Source: Rhodoferax sp. (GTDB lineage Bacteria; Pseudomonadota; Gammaproteobacteria; Burkholderiales; Burkholderiaceae_C). Taken from it: a stretch of DNA of 9,650 nt. Of this stretch, positions 1 to 6,354 are shown piece after piece. A program made the translations under genes and the position numbers. Where the stretch lies: the NCBI GenBank assembly GCA_016463455.1, contig JAEMRG010000061.1, positions 1 to 9,650 of the forward strand, read 5' to 3'. Under the pieces are notes generated by a model. The model did no database searches and was not told the origin of the DNA. It saw only the letters and a list, made by a program, of their open reading frames with translations. Numbering within the stretch: the first letter of the stretch is position 1; every line of letters starts with the position of its first letter.

Positions 1-87
1 TGGTGCTTTGCCTCTAAAGACTTAGGCCGCCTGACGCAAGGGGTGGAGCGGCTGCGGGGCTGGTTGGAAACGGCTAAGCCGCTATAG
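1..87 (+). CDS. C-terminal tail of a probable PLP-dependent class I/II aminotransferase (partial)
   Basis: The first reading frame is open from the left edge to a TAG at 85-87 and encodes 28 residues that look like a real protein end. It begins WCFASKDLGRL, continues with a GVERLRGWL helix and stops shortly after. Class I/II aminotransferases of the Burkholderiales often end this way: a beta strand of the type 'hhRhCFA', then a short amphipathic helix with the pattern 'L..G..RL..W'. The body of the gene, including the PLP lysine, lies outside the window, so identity rests on this tail alone. It converges on the carboxylase gene with 21 bases between the stop codons. It could also be the end of another alpha/beta enzyme. 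Confidence 0.5.
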   Translation, partial: WCFASKDLGRLTQGVERLRGWLETAKPL

Positions 88-108
88 GCCCGCGCCCACC
101 GGGGCGAC
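88..108. other. Short convergent gap with a GC-rich hairpin
   Basis: These 21 bases separate two converging stop codons. They contain a 5-bp GC-only inverted repeat (93-97 with 102-106, loop of 4). No T-run follows on either strand, so it is not a textbook intrinsic terminator, although it could slow polymerase from both sides. Confidence 0.25.
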
Positions 109-2010
109 CTACCAGGTATCGACCATGCCGCCGCGCAAGGGGCGGATCTGCCCGCTTGCCAGCGCCCGGCACAGCCAAGCGCGGGTGTCGGCGGGGTCAA
201 TAACAGCGTCGATTTCCAGGCTGGCGGCCATGTTCAGGGCGCTGCCGCCCTCTACCTGTTGGGCCAGGAGTTGTTCAAACAGTGCCTGGCGCTGCGGGCC
301 TTCGGGCTGCGCTTCCAATTCTTTTTTAAAGCCCAGGCGCACCGCACCTTCCAGTCCCATGGCGCCAAACTCGCCGCTGGGCCAGGCGATGGTGCACAGC
401 GGCGCATGAAAGCCCCCCGCCGTCATGGCCATGGCGCCTAAGCCGTAGCCTTTGCGCAGCACCACGCTCACAAAGGGCACGCGCAAATGCGCCGCAGCCA
501 CAAACATGCGGCTGACATGGCGCACCTGGGCGCGCGTTTCGATCTCCGGGCCGACCATGAAGCCGGGCGTGTCCACCAAGCTGAGCAGCGGCAGGCCGTG
601 CGCGTTGCACAACTGCATAAAACGGGCGGCCTTGTCGGCTGCATCGGCGTCGATGGCACCACCCAGGTGCTGCGGGTTGTTGGCGATACAGCCCAGGGCG
701 CGGCCTTCGATCCGCAAGAGCGCAGTGTGGATGCCCGCACCAAAGCCGCTACGCAGCATCAGCACGCTGCCCAGGTCGGCCAGGCCTGCGATGGCGGCGC
801 GGCTGTCGTAAACGCGAAGGCGGTTTTCAGGCACTACATCGCGCAGCGCCTGCGCGTCGTGCGCCTGCCAGGCCGAGCTGACGCTGGCTGGGCAGAAAAA
901 GCCCAGGTAGTGTTTGGCCGCGGCCACGGCTTGGACCTCGTCGGCGACCAGAATGTCGATCACCCCGTTGGCATGTTGTACGGCGCTGGGGCCAATGGCC
1001 TCGGGCGGGTAGACGCCCAGCCCGCCGCCCTCGACCATGGCCGGCCCGCCCATGCCGATATTGCTGGCCTCTGTGGCGATGATCACGTCGCAGCATCCCA
1101 GCAGCGCTGCATTGCCAGCAAAACAGCGCCCGGTTGTGATGCCGATGACCGGCACCTGACCGTTGAGCCGCGCAAAGCTGGCGAAGGTGGCGACATGCAG
1201 TCCGGCCACGATGGGCATATCCACATCGCCGGGACGCCCGCCGCCGCCTTCAGCAAACAAAATCAGCGGCAGCTTGTGCTCTAAGGCGATGCCCAGCATG
1301 CGGTCGGTTTTTTGGTGGTTGCGCATGCCCTGTGTGCCGGCCAACACGGTGGCGTCGTAGGCCATCACTACGCAGGGCTGGCCATGAACGCGGGCGGTGC
1401 CGCACACCATGCCGTCGGCAGGCGTGTTGCGTACCAAGTCCTCGGCGCTTCGGCGCCTACTTTGGGCCGCCACGGCCAGCGCGCCGTATTCGGAAAAACT
1501 ACCCGCATCCACCAAGTCGGCGATGTTTTCGCGGGCGCTGCGCAAACCCAGTGCATGGCGCTTGGCCATGGCCTCGGGGCGGCTGGCGTCCAGGGTGAAT
1601 GCATGGCGGGCCTGTACCCGCGCTAGGTCCGGGCGCGTGTACACCTCTGCGTCTTGGTCCTCGTGGCTTGCGCTTGCTTGCGAGCTTGAAGAGGCTTGCG
1701 AGCTTGAGGTCGCTTGCATGGAGCCTGGAGCTGGCGAGTGAGTTTGGCTTGAAGCCACTTGCGCTGCCGGTATTTGCGAGGGCGCGATAGCTAAGACCGC
1801 CAGCACATCGTTCACTTGCACGGTATCGCCCGCTGCGCAGAAAAGTTCACGCACTGTGCCGGCGCTTGGTGCGCAGACTTCGTGTTCCATTTTCATGGCT
1901 TCGAGCACCAGCAGTAACTGGCCTTGCTGCACCGCTTCGCCCGGCTGGACCAGCAGTTGAACAATATGGGCTTGTAGGGGGGAGCGCAGTTCGGTCATGG
2001 CCTGGGTCAT
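109..2010 (-). CDS. Acyl-CoA carboxylase subunit: biotin carrier domain fused to carboxyltransferase
   Basis: The 633-residue protein would move a carboxyl group from biotin to an acyl-CoA. Residues 5-75 are a complete biotinyl domain whose EAMKM motif puts the biotin lysine at K40. A Ser/Gln/Ala-rich linker follows (about 85-120). Residues 125-390 and 395-633 are the N and C halves of a carboxyltransferase, with GGGGRPGD (255-262), IANNP (442-446), VDTPGF (479-484) and PSGEFGAMGLEGA (544-556). The last motif and the fused carrier resemble the C-terminal part of single-chain long-chain acyl-CoA carboxylases and related proteobacterial enzymes. The usual N-terminal biotin carboxylase is missing and no such gene is adjacent, so it must be supplied in trans. 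The acyl-CoA substrate cannot be told from sequence. The start is ATG at 2010; an ATG four codons later is possible and neither has a clear ribosome site. The open frame continues to 2457, but that part is antisense to asparaginase and has no family similarity. Confidence 0.88.
   Translation of the reverse strand: MTQAMTELRSPLQAHIVQLLVQPGEAVQQGQLLLVLEAMKMEHEVCAPSAGTVRELFCAAGDTVQVNDVLAVLAIAPSQIPAAQVASSQTHSPAPGSMQATSSSQASSSSQASASHEDQDAEVYTRPDLARVQARHAFTLDASRPEAMAKRHALGLRSARENIADLVDAGSFSEYGALAVAAQSRRRSAEDLVRNTPADGMVCGTARVHGQPCVVMAYDATVLAGTQGMRNHQKTDRMLGIALEHKLPLILFAEGGGGRPGDVDMPIVAGLHVATFASFARLNGQVPVIGITTGRCFAGNAALLGCCDVIIATEASNIGMGGPAMVEGGGLGVYPPEAIGPSAVQHANGVIDILVADEVQAVAAAKHYLGFFCPASVSSAWQAHDAQALRDVVPENRLRVYDSRAAIAGLADLGSVLMLRSGFGAGIHTALLRIEGRALGCIANNPQHLGGAIDADAADKAARFMQLCNAHGLPLLSLVDTPGFMVGPEIETRAQVRHVSRMFVAAAHLRVPFVSVVLRKGYGLGAMAMTAGGFHAPLCTIAWPSGEFGAMGLEGAVRLGFKKELEAQPEGPQRQALFEQLLAQQVEGGSALNMAASLEIDAVIDPADTRAWLCRALASGQIRPLRGGMVDTW
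1666..1717. repeat. Short tandem repeats in the linker of the carboxylase gene
   Basis: An 18-base unit beginning GCTTGCGAGCTTGA occurs at 1676-1693 and 1694-1711 with 15 of 18 positions identical. The hexamer GCTTGC recurs at 1666, 1672, 1676, 1694 and 1712. On the coding (-) strand the unit gives the six-residue pattern SSQASS/SSQASA in the flexible linker between the biotinyl domain and the carboxyltransferase. The period is a multiple of three, so gain or loss of a unit would change linker length without breaking the frame. Confidence 0.75.
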
Positions 2011-2109
2011 CGTGCTGACAATGGGTGGGGCATAAGGGTCTTTCGGCCGGTTATGCTCGTAGGCGATGGCGCCATAGGGGCGCCGCTTGGACCGGATTGT
2101 CCGGTAGAA
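2011..2109. promoter_or_regulatory. Divergent intergenic region between carboxylase and asparaginase genes
   Basis: About 99 bases separate the two divergent start codons chosen here, so promoters for both genes should lie here or overlap the gene starts. I see no confident -35/-10 pair on either strand. Two palindromic elements lie on the asparaginase side: GGCGCC repeated at 2068-2073 and 2079-2084, and a perfect inverted repeat at 2091-2105. A weak purine stretch, TAAGGG (2033-2038), precedes the alternative asparaginase start at 2053. Confidence 0.4.
2091..2105. repeat. Perfect inverted repeat just upstream of the asparaginase start
   Basis: The sequence ACCGGA-TTG-TCCGGT is a perfect 6-bp inverted repeat with a 3-base centre, ending four bases before the ATG at 2110. 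As DNA it could be an operator half-site pair for a dimeric regulator. As RNA it could form a small GC-rich hairpin over the ribosome-binding region. If translation instead starts at 2053, the repeat lies inside the coding region and may be chance. Its role is inference. Confidence 0.45.
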
Positions 2110-3141
2110 ATGGTGCGCCGCGTGTCTCCTGCTGAACTGCTGCCTTTGGTCGAACTCACACGCGGCGGGCACCGCGAGTGTTTGCACTTTGGCGCGGTGG
2201 CGGTGGTGGACCGGCATGGCAGGGTGCTGGCACATGCGGGTAACCCGCAGTGGGTGAGCTTTACCCGCTCCACGCTCAAGGTCTTGCAGGCCTTGCCTTT
2301 GCTGCAATCGGGTGCGGCCAAAGCGCTGGGCTTGTCGCAAGCGGAGTTGGCCTTGCTCTGCGCAAGCCATAACGGCGAGCCCATGCATGTGCAAACCGCT
2401 GAGTCCATCTTGGCCAAGGCCGGGCAGGACTACCACGTGCTGCGCTGTGGCTGCCATGTGCCGGGCTTGTTTACCTTGCTAGATAAAGCGCCGCCCGAGG
2501 GCCTGGTCTATGACGAACGGCACCACAATTGCAGCGGCAAGCACGCGGGCTTTGTGGCAATGTGTGTGCAGCAGGGCTGGCCGGTGCAGGACTACACCGA
2601 GCCGAGCCATGCTTTGCAGCGTGCGGTACGCAGTACGGTGGCGCGCGCGGTAGGCATGCAAGAAGAGGATATGCCCATGGGCATAGATGGCTGCTCGGCC
2701 CCCAATTACGCCATGCCGCTGGCCCGCCTGGCCCATGGCTATGCGCGCTTGGCTAGCGGTGCGGCGGACGCCGAGTTTGGCCACAGTTTTGCACTGCTGG
2801 GCGAAGCGATGACGACGCGCCCAGACCTGGTGAGCGGCACGGGTCGCAATGACCTGGCCTTCATGCGCGCCGGCCGTGGCGACTGGATTAGCAAGATAGG
2901 CGCCGACGGCGTGCAAGTCATGGCGAGCAAAAGTCGGGGCGAGGCTTTTGCCATCAAGATCAGCGATGGCAACAAACCCGCCTTGTACGCAGCCACCGTC
3001 GCGGTGCTGGAGCAACTGGCTTGGATGGATGCTGCGCAGTCTGCCGAGCTTGAGGTTTGGCGGGGCGCTGAAATCCTTAGTGCACGGGGTGTGGCTGTGG
3101 GGGCACGGAGGGCCTGCTTTGCATTGCAAGGGCGGGCTTAA
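2110..3141 (+). CDS. L-asparaginase, Rhizobium etli type II (ReAV-like) family
   Basis: The 343-residue protein should hydrolyse L-asparagine to aspartate and ammonia in the cytoplasm; no signal peptide is visible. It belongs to the family of the inducible R. etli asparaginase ReAV, unrelated to E. coli AnsA/AnsB. All key residues known from ReAV are present at a nearly constant offset: the SxxK pair S54/K57 (TRSTLK), S86 in CASH, the metal-site residues C141 and K144 in NCSGKH, C195 in GIDGC, and K262 in SKIGADG. Length is close to the family norm. I chose ATG at 2110 because it gives the usual short lead-in to VELTRGG; an in-frame ATG at 2053 would add 19 residues without family similarity. 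Neither start has a strong ribosome site. The gene diverges from the carboxylase, and its TAA overlaps the betC stop codon on the other strand. Confidence 0.9.
   Translation: MVRRVSPAELLPLVELTRGGHRECLHFGAVAVVDRHGRVLAHAGNPQWVSFTRSTLKVLQALPLLQSGAAKALGLSQAELALLCASHNGEPMHVQTAESILAKAGQDYHVLRCGCHVPGLFTLLDKAPPEGLVYDERHHNCSGKHAGFVAMCVQQGWPVQDYTEPSHALQRAVRSTVARAVGMQEEDMPMGIDGCSAPNYAMPLARLAHGYARLASGAADAEFGHSFALLGEAMTTRPDLVSGTGRNDLAFMRAGRGDWISKIGADGVQVMASKSRGEAFAIKISDGNKPALYAATVAVLEQLAWMDAAQSAELEVWRGAEILSARGVAVGARRACFALQGRA
3138..3141. other. Interlocked stop codons of asparaginase and betC (TTAA)
   Basis: The + strand asparaginase stop TAA (3139-3141) and the - strand betC stop TAA (complement of 3138-3140) share one TTAA palindrome. 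The genes converge with no room for a terminator, so termination signals must lie inside the opposing coding region or read-through occurs. Confidence 0.95.
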
Positions 3142-4664
3142 GAAGTCACCTGCGGATACCGAGCCCGGCGCTCCAAATCGTCCAGGTCCATGTGATTACG
3201 CATATATTGCTGCGTGGCGTCAACCAGAGGCTGGTGGTCCCAGAACGTGCGCTTGCCTTTGGCTAAGGCGCTGCCCACCAGGCGGCGCCTGCGCTGGCTG
3301 GCCAGCACTTGCGCGTGCAAGGCAGGAATGTCCCAGCGCGCAGCCACTTCTTGCATAAAGCTTTGCAGCGTGTCCGCATGGGCCGGGTCTGCGGCCAAGT
3401 TGTGCAGCTCCTGCGGGTCATCGGGCAGGTGGTAGAGCAGGCAAATATCGTCCTGGCTGTAGATAAATTTCCAGGGACCGCGCCGGATCATGAAGAGCGG
3501 TGTTTTGCTGCCCTCAGCCATGTATTCGCCTAGGACTTCATCGTGGCCGCCCGTGCCTTGCAAATGGGGCATCAGTGAGCGGCCATCTAATGGCAACTGC
3601 GCATCGACCGCGCCACCAGCTAGCGCGACGAAGGTCGGCAGCAGGTCGATGCTGGACACACTGTGCGCGACTCTACGTGGTGCAAAGCGCGCCGGGGCAT
3701 GGACGATGAGGGGCACACGGGCGGCCATTTCAAACCAGTGCATCTTGTACCAAAGTCCGCGCTCGCCCAGCATATCGCCATGGTCCCCGGAGAAGACCAC
3801 AATGGTGTCCTCGCCCAGGCCGCAAGCATTTAGCGCTTTGAGCAACTCGCCCACTTTGCTGTCCACATAGCTGCATGCGCCGAAGTAGGCGCGGCGCGCG
3901 CGGGCAATGGCCTCGGCGGCCAAGGGCTTGTCCCACAAATCCATCACTTTGAGCAGGCGTTGCGAATGCGCGTCCTGCGCCTCTTGCGCTATCGGGTGGC
4001 GCGGCATGGGGATGTCTAGGCCCTCGTACAGGTCCCAAAATTCGGCGGGAATGGTGTAGGGGTCGTGCGGGTGGGTCATGGACACCGTCAGGCAAAAAGG
4101 CTGGGCCGGCGTGTTGCGCACATGGTCATACAGGTACTGACGCGCTTTGAACACCACCTCCTCGTCAAAGTCCAGTTGGTTGGTGCGTACGCTGGGCCCC
4201 GCTTGCAGCACGGAGGCCATGTTGTGGTACCAGCTGGGGCGGGTTTCCAGTTGGTCCCAGTTCACCGTCCAGCCGTAGTCGGCGGGGTAGATATCGCTGG
4301 TCAGTCGCTCCTCGTAGCCATGCAACTGGTCTGGCCCGCAAAAATGCATCTTGCCCGACAAGGCGGTACGGTAGCCCAGTTGGCGCAGGTAATGCGCATA
4401 GGTCGGAATGTCGGCCGCCAGATCGGCCGCGTTGTCATACGCGCCGATGCGCGAGGGCAGTTGCCCGGTCACCAGGCTAAACCGCGAGGGCGCGCACAAG
4501 GGACTGTTGCAGTAGGCCGAGTCAAACACCACGCCCTCGCGCGCGAGGCGGCTGAGGTGCGGCATCTGGAGAATGGATGTCGGGTCGTGCAGCGGCAGCA
4601 AGGGCGCGGCCATCTGGTCAGTCATGATGAACAGGATATTGGGGGCCTTGGGAGAGCTGTGCAT
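3138..4664 (-). CDS. betC: Choline-sulfatase
   Basis: The 508-residue enzyme hydrolyses choline-O-sulfate to choline and sulfate. It is a type I sulfatase: NILFIMTDQ (9-17) carries the N-terminal metal aspartate D16. C57 in LCAPSR (56-61) fits the CxPxR signature whose cysteine is converted to formylglycine. KMHF (105-108), SGDHG (292-296) and WYKM (305-308) supply other active-site and metal residues. Long blocks such as CNSPLCAPSR, SGKMHFCGPDQLHG and SMTHPHDPYTIP are typical of BetC rather than aryl sulfatases. The C-terminal segment from about 455 (QRRRRLVGSAL to ERRARYP) matches the choline-sulfatase C-terminal domain. No signal peptide is seen, consistent with cytoplasmic action after uptake. 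No choline transporter, betI, betA or betB lies next to it. The start is ATG at 4664, with a weak AAGAAG-like ribosome site 12-20 bases upstream. Activation needs a formylglycine-generating factor encoded elsewhere. Confidence 0.92.
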   Translation of the reverse strand: MHSSPKAPNILFIMTDQMAAPLLPLHDPTSILQMPHLSRLAREGVVFDSAYCNSPLCAPSRFSLVTGQLPSRIGAYDNAADLAADIPTYAHYLRQLGYRTALSGKMHFCGPDQLHGYEERLTSDIYPADYGWTVNWDQLETRPSWYHNMASVLQAGPSVRTNQLDFDEEVVFKARQYLYDHVRNTPAQPFCLTVSMTHPHDPYTIPAEFWDLYEGLDIPMPRHPIAQEAQDAHSQRLLKVMDLWDKPLAAEAIARARRAYFGACSYVDSKVGELLKALNACGLGEDTIVVFSGDHGDMLGERGLWYKMHWFEMAARVPLIVHAPARFAPRRVAHSVSSIDLLPTFVALAGGAVDAQLPLDGRSLMPHLQGTGGHDEVLGEYMAEGSKTPLFMIRRGPWKFIYSQDDICLLYHLPDDPQELHNLAADPAHADTLQSFMQEVAARWDIPALHAQVLASQRRRRLVGSALAKGKRTFWDHQPLVDATQQYMRNHMDLDDLERRARYPQVTS

Positions 4665-4798
4665 AGGCTTGGCTTGCTTCTTTTGAAAAATGCCGATGGT
4701 AGCGTTTGGCAGACGCCGCTTGGGGCGGGGCGCAGGCGTAAAAATTTTTGTCGGGCCGGGTGCCGCCCTAGGATTGCTACGGCCTTACAGTGCATGCC
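4665..4798. promoter_or_regulatory. Divergent intergenic region between betC and the exporter operon
   Basis: The 134 bases must hold promoters for betC (-) and the exporter set (+). A 10-base A5T5 palindrome lies at 4740-4749 in an otherwise GC-rich block, the most AT-rich site available for a -10 element or DNA bend. AGGA at 4770-4773 is the only ribosome-site-like motif before the first exporter and is far from either candidate start. I could not assign a convincing -35/-10 pair. Confidence 0.35.
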
Positions 4799-5422
4799 AT
4801 GCCTCTTTCCGAATTGACGGCCTTGCTGCTCTTGTCCACCGTCACCAGTTTCACCCCCGGACCCAACACCACGGTGTCAACCGCTATGGCCGCCAATTTC
4901 GGGCTGCGCCGAGCGATGCAGTTTGTCTGCGCGGTGCCTGTTGGCTGGGGACTTTTATTTAGTTTGTGCGCTGCCGGTTTGGGCGCAGTGGTGCTGGCGG
5001 TGCCTATGTTGCGCCTGGCGATTCAAGGCCTGGGCGTGGCCTATTTGCTGTGGCTGGCCTTTAAGCTGGCGACCACGAAAAGCCTGGCGCAGGCCGATGC
5101 GGCGGCATTGAACGTGGGCTTTCGCCAGGGCGTGTTGTTGCAGTTTGTAAACATCAAGGCTTGGATGCTGGCGCTTACCGTGGTGGGCGGCTGGCTGGCC
5201 GGGCGCGAAGATGTGCTGGCGCGTTTTGCGATCACTTTGCCGCTGATGCTGGCTTTTGGATTTTTCAGCAACTTGTTTTACGCCGTACTTGGCTCTATGG
5301 CGCGCCAATGGCTGAGTGGCCCGCTGCGCGAGGGTCTGCCCACCGGTCTGCGCTTGCAATGGTTTAACCGCCTCATGGCCGCGTTGTTGGTGCTGACGGC
5401 CCTGTGGATGCTGGGCGCATGA
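4799..5422 (+). CDS. LysE/RhtB family exporter (first copy)
   Basis: The 207-residue inner-membrane protein has the length and about six hydrophobic segments of the LysE/RhtB family, which exports amino acids such as lysine, homoserine, threonine or cysteine derivatives. The signature after the first helix is TPGPNTT at 19-25, where most members read TPGPNN. The conserved mid-protein motif reads NIKAW (118-122) instead of NPKAW. These two changes may alter substrate range, which cannot be predicted here. I chose ATG at 4799 because MPLSELTALLLL is a normal family beginning; an in-frame GTG at 4790 would add three residues. It is the first gene of a three-exporter set, and its TGA overlaps the next ATG. 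Confidence 0.85.
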   Translation: MPLSELTALLLLSTVTSFTPGPNTTVSTAMAANFGLRRAMQFVCAVPVGWGLLFSLCAAGLGAVVLAVPMLRLAIQGLGVAYLLWLAFKLATTKSLAQADAAALNVGFRQGVLLQFVNIKAWMLALTVVGGWLAGREDVLARFAITLPLMLAFGFFSNLFYAVLGSMARQWLSGPLREGLPTGLRLQWFNRLMAALLVLTALWMLGA

Positions 5423-6354
5423 GCCAGCGTGAGCAAAATCTGGGCATGTGCTTGGGCCTCTTGGCCGTCGTGGTGTTTGCCGTCACGCTGCCCATGACGC
5501 GTTTGGCCACCGGCACCACCGATGACCCGCAACTCTCGGCCTGGTTTATTACCTTCGGGCGCGCCGCGCTGGCCGGGGCTTTATCGATAGCGTTTTTGCT
5601 TTTTACACGCTCGCCCTGGCCCACGCCGGCGCAGCGCAAGCCTTTGTTTTTTGCGCTGCTGGGCAATGTGATCGGTTTCCCGCTGCTGCTGGGCTTTGCC
5701 CTGCGCCATGTCACCTCGGGCCATGCGGCGGTATTCACTGCGCTACTGCCCTTGGCCACAGCTGCATTGTCAGCCTGGGTGCTGCACTTGCGCGCGCGAC
5801 TGGCGTTTTGGGTGTGTGCGGTGCTGGGCGCTTTGCTGGTGGTGGCTTTTTCTTTGTTGCGCGCCTACCAGCAAGGTTCGGGTTTTGTACCCGAGTGGGC
5901 GGACTTGCTGCTGCTAGGCGCCATTCTTTCGGCGGCGGTGGGCTATGTCTATGGCGCACAAGTGACGCCTTCGCTGGGCGCAGAGCGGGTGATTTGCTGG
6001 GTCTGCGTCATGGCCTTGCCCTTAACCGTGCCCGGTGCTTTATGGAATTGGCCGCAGCAGGCCATCCATGCGACGTCCTGGTTGGCGCTAGGCTATGTCG
6101 GTGTTTTTTCCATGTGGGCCGGATTTTTCGCTTGGTACCGTGGCCTGGCCATGGGCGGGGCTTTGCGGGTAAGCCAGCTGCAATTGCTGCAACCTTTTTT
6201 CTCAATTCTGGCGGCCGTTCCTTTGCTGGGCGAGTCACTGGAGGTGATGACACTGGGCTTTGCGTTGGCCGTGGTGGCGGTGGTGTTTGTAGGCAAGCGT
6301 TTGTCCATGCCGACCATGCCTGCGGCCGCACCGGATGAGGAGAAGGTGGATTGA
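5419..6354 (+). CDS. EamA/DMT superfamily transporter
   Basis: The 311-residue membrane protein has two tandem EamA repeats (about 10-145 and 160-295), about ten hydrophobic helices, and the second-repeat signature LQPFFSILAAVPLLGE (257-272). The family exports small metabolites, including amino acids and cysteine pathway intermediates; the substrate is unknown here. The start is ATG at 5419, overlapping the previous gene's TGA as ATGA, which implies translational coupling since no ribosome site precedes it. An in-frame ATG at 5404 lies inside the upstream gene and is less likely. The short hydrophilic tail (about 296-311, ending DEEKVD) is encoded by DNA that also holds a strong ribosome site for the next gene. 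Confidence 0.88.
   Translation: MSQREQNLGMCLGLLAVVVFAVTLPMTRLATGTTDDPQLSAWFITFGRAALAGALSIAFLLFTRSPWPTPAQRKPLFFALLGNVIGFPLLLGFALRHVTSGHAAVFTALLPLATAALSAWVLHLRARLAFWVCAVLGALLVVAFSLLRAYQQGSGFVPEWADLLLLGAILSAAVGYVYGAQVTPSLGAERVICWVCVMALPLTVPGALWNWPQQAIHATSWLALGYVGVFSMWAGFFAWYRGLAMGGALRVSQLQLLQPFFSILAAVPLLGESLEVMTLGFALAVVAVVFVGKRLSMPTMPAAAPDEEKVD
6337..6346 (+). promoter_or_regulatory. Strong Shine-Dalgarno for the second LysE gene
   Basis: GAGGAGAAGG lies in the last codons of the EamA gene, with its 3' end four bases before the TTG at 6351 and its GGAG core eight bases before it. It is the best ribosome site in the window and decides the unusual TTG start. Confidence 0.75.

Noticed and set aside
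93..106. Bidirectional intrinsic terminator between the first two genes
   Set aside because: The stem is only 5 bp and no T-run follows on either strand.
487..1284. 265-residue open frame on the + strand
   Set aside because: It is entirely antisense to the carboxyltransferase coding region, whose motifs are clear. Its translation has no recognisable domain.
2053..2109. N-terminal extension of asparaginase from the ATG at 2053
   Set aside because: The 19 extra residues do not resemble the family N-terminus. The start at 2110 gives the normal distance to VELTRGG, though without a strong ribosome site this is not certain.
2011..2457. Open extension of the carboxylase frame upstream of 2010 (149 extra residues)
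   Set aside because: It lies antisense to the asparaginase gene, has no family similarity, and the biotinyl domain begins right after the ATG at 2010. It is a by-product of high GC.
2479..3129. 216-residue open frame on the - strand
   Set aside because: It is antisense to asparaginase, in which all catalytic residues are accounted for.
4065..4817. 250-residue open frame on the + strand
   Set aside because: It is mostly antisense to betC and runs into the start of the exporter gene. No domain is recognisable.
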